Source of the DNA: Neocallimastix lanati (nom. inval.)
Taxonomy: Eukaryota > Neocallimastigomycota > Neocallimastigomycetes > Neocallimastigales > Neocallimastigaceae
Direction of reading: 5' to 3'
Length of the DNA stretch: 64,000 nucleotides
Assembly (NCBI GenBank): GCA_016946835.1
Contig: JACVTC010000004.1
Location: 1,805,001-1,869,000 of the forward strand
Part shown: one piece after another, positions 58,146-64,000 of the stretch
Numbering within the stretch: the stretch's first letter is position 1
How the letters are laid out: the number at the start of each line of letters is the position of its first letter
Program-made: the position numbers and the translations under genes
The notes under the pieces: model-generated
What the model saw: only the letters and a program-made list of their open reading frames with translations
Told to the model about the DNA's origin: nothing
The model's database searches: none

Positions 58146-59063
58146 ATGAGAACATCCAGTACTTCCAGTACTCCAACAGAGAGTACTCCAGAAAGTAAGC
58201 TTAGCTTCCGAGAATTAAAGAAAGAATTAAAAGATTTTGAAAAGCTTACTAAACAAAACCTAGACATCAATTCCTGGGCAAACGAGTTAAAGGCATGGAT
58301 AAAATACCAACATATCAAGGATCCTGAAACTATTTTTACTGCTTGTATATTAACGGCTTCTGGAGAACCAAGAGAAATTATCCAAGAACTAGAAGATGGA
58401 AATGACCTTACTGAAGATGAAGATTCTGATTTCGATAGCGATAGTGAAGGAGAAGATGATGAAGAAAGTGAATCTACTACCACCTACCCAAGCCTTGATG
58501 AAATCATAAATCATCTGAAGACTTTCTATGGACTTAAAGAAGATCAAACCAATTTGTTACGAGAATTACGTTCCATGAAAATAAAGAAGAACGAGAAAGT
58601 TAAAGATTTTAATGTCCGTTATAGATCTTTGTACCATAAATTGGATAAAAAGAGAAGAAGAAAAATTAGTGTTTTAGATTATGCAGATTCCTTAACCAAT
58701 AATCCTGACGCATGGAGAAAGGTTATGCTTAAAGACCATATTTCTATTACCAAAGCGTTCGCTATAGCCGAAAAAGTTGATCGTTTATCTATTAAAAATA
58801 GTACTGAATATTATGATAAGACTCATTACAATCTCCTTAACTCTAAAAGTAATTTTAATAAGAACATTTCAAATGATTTTAACAAACCAAAAACCCACAA
58901 AAATGTATCTATAGAAAATATCACTAACAAGATGAAAGAAATGAAAATTAGTACTTGCTGGTTTTGTAGCAATGAAGGACATACCAAACGAAACTGTCCT
59001 AAATTAAATTCTATATTGGAAAATAACCGCAAGAAGTTTTATGAAAATCATTTAAACCACTAA
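58146..59063 (+). CDS. Element B Gag (305 aa)
   Basis: The capsid/nucleocapsid precursor, starting MRTSSTSS. Ser/Thr-rich tail, helical region about 20-90, acidic tract about 92-115, second helical region with LLRELRSMKIKKNEKVKDF (about 140-160), and a zinc knuckle CWFCSNEGHTKRNC about 271-284. It differs from element A Gag at a handful of residues. TAA follows the T TTA AAC heptamer by three bases, so most ribosomes should stop here and a minority make Gag-Pol. Confidence 0.93.
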   Translation: MRTSSTSSTPTESTPESKLSFRELKKELKDFEKLTKQNLDINSWANELKAWIKYQHIKDPETIFTACILTASGEPREIIQELEDGNDLTEDEDSDFDSDSEGEDDEESESTTTYPSLDEIINHLKTFYGLKEDQTNLLRELRSMKIKKNEKVKDFNVRYRSLYHKLDKKRRRKISVLDYADSLTNNPDAWRKVMLKDHISITKAFAIAEKVDRLSIKNSTEYYDKTHYNLLNSKSNFNKNISNDFNKPKTHKNVSIENITNKMKEMKISTCWFCSNEGHTKRNCPKLNSILENNRKKFYENHLNH

Positions 59064-62000
59064 AAGGGAGTAGAAGCACTCCCATCGTCAAAAAAATTGC
59101 TTCAGTCTGCCATCGTTCCAAAATAGTTGACTTAAAAGAAGATGATGATTATGAAGAAACTGCTGATTTCCAAGAATGTACTACTACGGATTATTACGAA
59201 GATTTTGATGATAAGTCGGATGGTTCCAAAGAATTGAATTACTTAGTAAACGTTATAAAGAGAAAGGCAAATCATAAAGATGAAGAGACTAGTGACCAAA
59301 GAGAAAAGAGGGTTCACCGTAGTCTAAGAGATGATCCTAAGCCAATAGTTACTCCAGGTTTACGAAAACAAAAAGAAAATCAATTAAGGGGAACATCGCG
59401 ACCAGTCAAAAAGCCAACAACTCAATTACATCCTTCGATTATGGTTCAACCTAGAATAGAAAAAGAAAAGAGAATTGAGAAAGAGCTAAGAGATAAGGAA
59501 AGAGCTAGTACTAGTACTTCTGTGGAAAATAATAATAATAATAGTAATGTTAATGTTATTAATGAAGAAACTTCTCAGGAAGAAAATAATTCTAAACAAA
59601 CTTTAAATAAATTAATTCAAGAAAAATCATCAGAAAAGTCAACTGAAATTATGCCAACTAGAATTCCAAGAAGAATACAAATGCAAACTGATTGTGATAG
59701 TTATGACGTGATCAAAGATTTAAACTCCAGTAATTGCAATATTACATTTGGACAATTATTGGACGTTGCTCCAAAGATACGGTCTCAAGTATCACAAGGA
59801 CTTAAATTAGAAAAGAATAATACTAAAATTTCAGGTGCAGTGGATAATATGTGTGCTACTACAATAATAACGAACAATATAGATCATACATATAAAAGTA
59901 AACATCATGAACCACAAGAAGATGATATTGCTATGGTTGATGTAATAGTAGATGGAGTTCGTGGTAAGGCTTTAATAGATTCATGTAGCAACTTAAGTAT
60001 TATCACAAAGCAATTTTTAGATAAATTACCTTATCAGTATGAACCTATAGGAGTTAGTGCAGGACGAATACGTTTAGCAACAATGAATGATGATTACTCA
60101 GAAGATGTGTTAATCAAAGTTCCCGTAAAAATTAATGAACTAGAACTACTTGTTACGTGTAGAATTATAGACAAGGAGGATCCATTCTATGATATATTAA
60201 TCAACCTCAAAACTCAAATTGATAACCAGTTATTTATACATCCAATTAGATATAGTCTTTGTCGATTTAATGATCAAGGTTTAATTGAAGAAATTACACC
60301 TATTAATAATGAATATGATGACGAAGAAAAATTATTATGTGTAATCAAAGCATTGAATCACCAAGAAGCTAAGCAACAATTGAAAACGATTGAAGGATTA
60401 CCACCCATAAAATATATATATGACACAGTTTTTCAAAGTACAATTAATTCAAATTATAGAGAAGCTATTACTAAATTACTTGAAGAATATATTGATATAA
60501 TTGCAACTTCTTCTGAAGAATTAACACCTTCAGATTTATCACCACACAAAATTATTCTTAAGGAAGGAGTTAAACCTATTAAACAAAAATTTTATCGACT
60601 TAGTAAATTAAAAACAGATATCTTAAAAGAAGAATTAACCAAACTCATATATAAACGATTAATTGAACCTTCATGTTCAGAATGGTCATCACCAGTAGTA
60701 CTTGTGCCTAAAAAGAACGGTAAATGGCGCCTGTGTATTGACTATAGGAAAGTAAATGAAGCAACTAAGAAGGATTCTTATTCTTTACCAAATATTGAGG
60801 AAATTTTTGATAGCTTAGATGGAGCAAAAATCTTCTCAACATTAGATCTTTATTCCGGTTATCATCAAATATTAATGGATGATGATAGTGTTGAAATCAC
60901 TACCTTTACAACTAAGTTCGGAAACTACCAATTCAAGGTAATGCCCTTCGGTTTAACAGGTGCTCCAGCTACATTCCAAAGAGAAATGAACCGTATACTA
61001 TTTCCCTTAATAGGAAAATGCGTCTATAACTTTATAGATGATATTTTAATCTACTCAAGAACTGAAGAAGAACACCTAGAACATCTTAAACAAGTCTTAG
61101 AAATATTCAAGGAACATAAGTTAAAAATCAATATCGAAAAGTGTTCTTTCATGCAAACTGAAGTAGAAGTACTTGGACATAAAGTATCCTCAGAAGGTTT
61201 AAGTCCATTGGAAAACAAAGTTGAAGCTATTAAAGAATGGAAGGCTCCCTCTAACATTCATGAACTTCGATCATTTTTAGGAGCCATTGGATATTATAGA
61301 AATTTTATTAAGGACTTTGCAAAAGTTACTGCTCCTCTCTGCACTCTATTAAGAAAAGGTATTAAGTTTGAATGGAAAAAGGAACAAGAAGAAAGTTTTA
61401 AAATTCTTAAGGAAAGATTAATCAATGCCCCAATATTAAGATTTCCTAGATTTGATAGAGAATTTATTATAAGAACAGATGCTTCCTATGATGGAATAGG
61501 CGGTGTGCTTTTACAAAAGGATGATGAAACTGGAAAGGAGCATCCGGTTCATTATATTAGTAGAAGTTTATCTAAATCGGAAAAGAATTATGGAATTACG
61601 GATCTAGAAGGTGCCGCTCTAATTTACTGTATTAATAAATTAAAATCTTATATTATGGGAAATCCTAAGCAAACTATAGTATATACAGACCATAGACCCT
61701 TAATCGGATTACTTAAAAATAAGGAACCACAAAACTCTCGCCATACAAGATGGTGTTTGACTGTCAGTATGTTAGGAATTGATTTACGATATGAAGCTGG
61801 GAAGAATAATGTTGTTGCAGACGCTTTATCAAGAATGAAAAATGAAAAAGAAAAAGTTATCTTAACAACACAAATTATCAAAGAACAAGATGAAAACCTG
61901 CTTTCAAGAACCATTAAGGAATTTATTGAAGAAAAATTTACGACAATTGATGGTGTGGACTACTTTGTTGATGGCAATAATTATAGAAAATTAGTTACAG

Positions 62001-63055
62001 ATACAAAAGAAAAACTTCAATTAATTTTTCAAGCGCACAGTATAGGACACGAAGGCTATTACAAGACATATCAACGTTTGAAAAAGAGCTACTATTGGAA
62101 CAATATGGTTAATGACATTAAGCGAATTATAGGTAAATGTGAAAAATGTCAATTAAATAAATCTCAATCATACCCTGAACCAACGGAAGATAAACCAACT
62201 GAAGTGGAAGGACCATTTACACACTTAGGATTGGACATTATAGGACCTCTAAGTAAAACCAGAAATAATAATCAATATATAATCGTTGTGGTTGATTATT
62301 TTACTAAATGGGTTGAGGCAGAGCCCACTGAAAATGTTACTTCTCAGGATGTGATAAAATTTTTAATTAATGTATTTGCTCGACACGGTGTACCTCAAAT
62401 TATCACTACTGATAATGGAACACAATTTACATCAGATATGACAAAAATCTTCCTTGATTTATATGATGTATATGTTAAATTTATCACTCCATATCATCCT
62501 GAAAGCAATGGTTTAGTTGAGAATCGTAATAAAGAAATTGGAAAATTATTACGATTACTAGGAAAACAACACAAAGAGTGGGATGAAATTTTACCATCTG
62601 CACTTTGGGCTTTAAGAACTACTAAAAACTCAATTACCAACCATTCAAGCTTTGAATTAGTTTATGGAAGGGAGGACCAACAACCTTTTGACATTGCTGC
62701 CAGACCAACTAAGGGTATAAATAAGTCTTCTGACGAAATTCTACTGGAAAAATTTGTATCACACTACCAATGGGTAATGGAGGCCGCATCTAATATCAAA
62801 AATGCTTCGAAGTATTGGGCTACTAGGAGAGAAGAAAAGACCAGTATGAATCAAGCTAAAAGAATAAAACCAGGTGATTTAGTACTAGTAAGAAACTTTA
62901 ATCGAACTAAATTAGAACCTTACTTTGTTGGACCTATGAAAGTGGTAAAGAAACAATTCAATACAGTCACTTTAGCTGATCCTGCTACTAATATACAAAT
63001 GAATCGTAATGTTCATTTGAAAAATATTGTCAAGTTTAACTCAGCTTCTACCTAG
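59045..63055 (+). CDS. Element B Pol: protease, RT, RNase H, integrase
   Basis: In the -1 frame relative to gag, overlapping it by 19 nt, and lacking an initiator ATG near its start; expected only as a Gag-Pol fusion. Counting from LNYLVNV (59234): retropepsin with LIDSCSN near 249; RT about 420-660 with WSSPVVLVPKKNGKWRLC, MPFGLTGAPATFQRE and FIDD; RNase H about 740-865 with TDASYDGIGG, ITDLEGAAL and YTDHRPL; integrase H2C2 finger (H935, H939, C969, C972); integrase core D1001, D1060, E1096 with the standard 35-residue last spacing; C-terminal GPMKVVKKQFNTVTLADP. No chromodomain. All family motifs are present. Confidence 0.95.
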   Translation, partial: KSFKPLKGSRSTPIVKKIASVCHRSKIVDLKEDDDYEETADFQECTTTDYYEDFDDKSDGSKELNYLVNVIKRKANHKDEETSDQREKRVHRSLRDDPKPIVTPGLRKQKENQLRGTSRPVKKPTTQLHPSIMVQPRIEKEKRIEKELRDKERASTSTSVENNNNNSNVNVINEETSQEENNSKQTLNKLIQEKSSEKSTEIMPTRIPRRIQMQTDCDSYDVIKDLNSSNCNITFGQLLDVAPKIRSQVSQGLKLEKNNTKISGAVDNMCATTIITNNIDHTYKSKHHEPQEDDIAMVDVIVDGVRGKALIDSCSNLSIITKQFLDKLPYQYEPIGVSAGRIRLATMNDDYSEDVLIKVPVKINELELLVTCRIIDKEDPFYDILINLKTQIDNQLFIHPIRYSLCRFNDQGLIEEITPINNEYDDEEKLLCVIKALNHQEAKQQLKTIEGLPPIKYIYDTVFQSTINSNYREAITKLLEEYIDIIATSSEELTPSDLSPHKIILKEGVKPIKQKFYRLSKLKTDILKEELTKLIYKRLIEPSCSEWSSPVVLVPKKNGKWRLCIDYRKVNEATKKDSYSLPNIEEIFDSLDGAKIFSTLDLYSGYHQILMDDDSVEITTFTTKFGNYQFKVMPFGLTGAPATFQREMNRILFPLIGKCVYNFIDDILIYSRTEEEHLEHLKQVLEIFKEHKLKINIEKCSFMQTEVEVLGHKVSSEGLSPLENKVEAIKEWKAPSNIHELRSFLGAIGYYRNFIKDFAKVTAPLCTLLRKGIKFEWKKEQEESFKILKERLINAPILRFPRFDREFIIRTDASYDGIGGVLLQKDDETGKEHPVHYISRSLSKSEKNYGITDLEGAALIYCINKLKSYIMGNPKQTIVYTDHRPLIGLLKNKEPQNSRHTRWCLTVSMLGIDLRYEAGKNNVVADALSRMKNEKEKVILTTQIIKEQDENLLSRTIKEFIEEKFTTIDGVDYFVDGNNYRKLVTDTKEKLQLIFQAHSIGHEGYYKTYQRLKKSYYWNNMVNDIKRIIGKCEKCQLNKSQSYPEPTEDKPTEVEGPFTHLGLDIIGPLSKTRNNNQYIIVVVDYFTKWVEAEPTENVTSQDVIKFLINVFARHGVPQIITTDNGTQFTSDMTKIFLDLYDVYVKFITPYHPESNGLVENRNKEIGKLLRLLGKQHKEWDEILPSALWALRTTKNSITNHSSFELVYGREDQQPFDIAARPTKGINKSSDEILLEKFVSHYQWVMEAASNIKNASKYWATRREEKTSMNQAKRIKPGDLVLVRNFNRTKLEPYFVGPMKVVKKQFNTVTLADPATNIQMNRNVHLKNIVKFNSAST
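59051..59083 (+). promoter_or_regulatory. Element B programmed -1 frameshift signal
   Basis: T TTA AAC at 59051-59057 in gag phase, spacer CACTAAAA (59058-59065), then a perfect hairpin GGGAGT-AGAAGC-ACTCCC (59066-59083). Slip, spacing and hairpin fit the textbook -1 signal. Confidence 0.87.
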
Positions 63056-63065
63056 CTTGAGTCTT

Positions 63066-63078
63066 AGCGGGGGCATCT
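63066..63078 (+). promoter_or_regulatory. Element B polypurine tract
   Basis: AGCGGGGGCATCT directly before the 3' LTR. C has GTGGGGGCATCT and D has GCGTGGGCATCT at the same place, so the motif is conserved. It is presumed to prime plus-strand DNA synthesis. Confidence 0.75.
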
Positions 63079-63867
63079 TAATACAGAATGAACAAATAAT
63101 ACTAATTGTGCTAGAATAATATAAATTATTCTAACCTTATAGATTATTCTATTCTATATAATTGGAACTTTCCAATATTCTTCAAATATTACTAAATAGA
63201 AATCTTAAGTTAATAAATCACTAATTAACTTATAATTCCTTTTTGAATTATCGATCCGATTCCATTATAATGTATTAAAAATCTTTAGCCAAGAATATTG
63301 TCCTTGCCCACTTAATATATTAATATTATATTTCTTTTGTATTATGTTATATTGAAAATAATCAAATCTATTTAATTAGTTATTAAAATTTTCGTTATCA
63401 ATTTAAATTTATTTTTAATTACTAAATTTAACTAAACCACAATAAAATATTCTGTATAATCTCTTTATTTTTATTTTATATATATTAGTATTAAACTATT
63501 ATTAAATAATTAATAATTCAATAATATATAACTACTATTTATAACAATAATATTATTAACTAAAATAATAATTCAATTTCAATTTAAATGTTTTATTTAT
63601 AAAAATAATTAGTAATTAGTTTATTAAAAAAATAGTTAGGCTTTACAAATTTTAATTTGATAAAAAATATAAATACATGTAATTTTAGTGAAATAAAATA
63701 TAATCAATAACTTACTTTTATTAAATAAATAATTATATTATTATTTTTTCTTTTATAAATTTAAATAAATAAATATTGATTTTAAAACAAATTATTTTTT
63801 TTATTATTGTAATTTTATTATTTGTGTTAATTATTATTATATTCCTAAAATTATATGAACCATACCA
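63079..63867 (+). repeat. LTR shared by element B (3') and a following copy (5')
   Basis: 789 bp matching 56856-57640. It ends GAACCATACCA and is followed, with no genomic flank, by the leader sequence found after B's 5' LTR. Confidence 0.93.
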
Positions 63868-64000
63868 TGAAAAATTGGTGGAGATATCGGGGAATATAAT
63901 AATAAATTAATACATTGGGGATAAAATTATAATATTAATAAATAATTTTTCTAATAAAACAAATATTTTTTTGAAAAAAAAAAAACAATTTTTATATTTT
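63868..64000 (+). mobile_element. Start of a second internal region (tandem copy), cut by the window
   Basis: 133 bp that repeat 57641-57775 almost exactly, including the primer site TGGTGGAGATATCGGGG at 63876-63892 and the AATACATTGGGGATAAAATT segment. They differ in a homopolymer length. The element continues beyond the right edge. Confidence 0.88.

Larger units (their letters stand above)
56856..63867 (+). mobile_element. Element B: whole-looking Ty3/Gypsy retrotransposon
   Basis: 7.0 kb in sense: 5' LTR 56856-57640, primer site 57649-57665, structured leader 57830-57985, gag 58146-59063, frameshift signal, pol to 63055, purine tract 63066-63078, 3' LTR 63079-63867. Both reading frames are open. 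The LTRs differ by eye mainly in homopolymer lengths, so insertion is recent. It is almost identical to A in both proteins. Left flank TTAT. The right side is not ordinary flank but another copy of the internal leader. Confidence 0.95.

Noticed and set aside
58139-58483. Antisense 114-codon Ser-rich frame opposite gag of B (and the mirror frame at 23244-23588 opposite gag of A)
   Set aside because: It is the complement of the acidic/Ser tract of gag; low-complexity Ser composition and no independent signals. A shadow of gag.

Overview
The window is eukaryotic nuclear DNA of extreme AT content: intergenic DNA is almost only A and T with long homopolymers, and coding DNA is still strongly AT-biased. 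Coding uses the standard code with TAA favoured. There are no operons, rRNAs or convincing tRNA genes. AT content, asparagine/lysine-rich proteins, long intron-free reading frames and many Ty3/Gypsy LTR families best fit an anaerobic gut fungus (Neocallimastigomycota). A dictyostelid-like amoeba is the main alternative. The organism is inferred, not shown.

Layout. 1-5350 (minus) is the N-terminal 1783 codons of a giant coiled-coil host protein running off the left edge. 5351-9549 is a gene desert. 9550-10254 (plus) is an unrecognised multi-pass membrane protein, the only other host gene seen. From 10.9 kb to the right edge the window is an LTR-retrotransposon graveyard with some young members: two old Gypsy relics (10.9-13.2 kb); a stack of LTRs (13.2-17.9 kb); whole-looking element A (17866-24883, minus); a solo LTR; broken element C (25453-35946, minus) carrying nested insertions; solo LTR H1; a small LTR element M with one unknown ORF (36975-39556); broken element D (39561-45251, minus); LTR G1 split by solo LTR H2; a plus-strand LTR plus leader, L; chromovirus E (minus); Gypsy element F (minus); LTR G2; and whole-looking element B (56856-63867, plus), a near twin of A. 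After B's 3' LTR the same internal leader begins again, so B is part of a tandem LTR-internal-LTR-internal array continuing beyond the window.

How the parts work together. A, B, C and D share a Ty3/Gypsy plan: LTR with a TATAAATA box, tRNA primer site, gag with a CCHC knuckle, pol in the -1 frame (protease, RT, RNase H, integrase), a purine tract ending GGGCATCT, LTR. The gag/pol overlap of all four carries the same slippery heptamer T TTA AAC followed by a short hairpin. A, B and C also share a roughly 150-nt GC-richer leader with compensating stem changes. Most LTR elements from 14.4 to 39.6 kb abut end to end with 4-bp direct repeats between them (TCTG, GGTA, ACAA, TTCT), implying repeated insertion exactly at the ends of earlier elements. 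Non-autonomous element M shares a pre-LTR hairpin with D and may use D's proteins.
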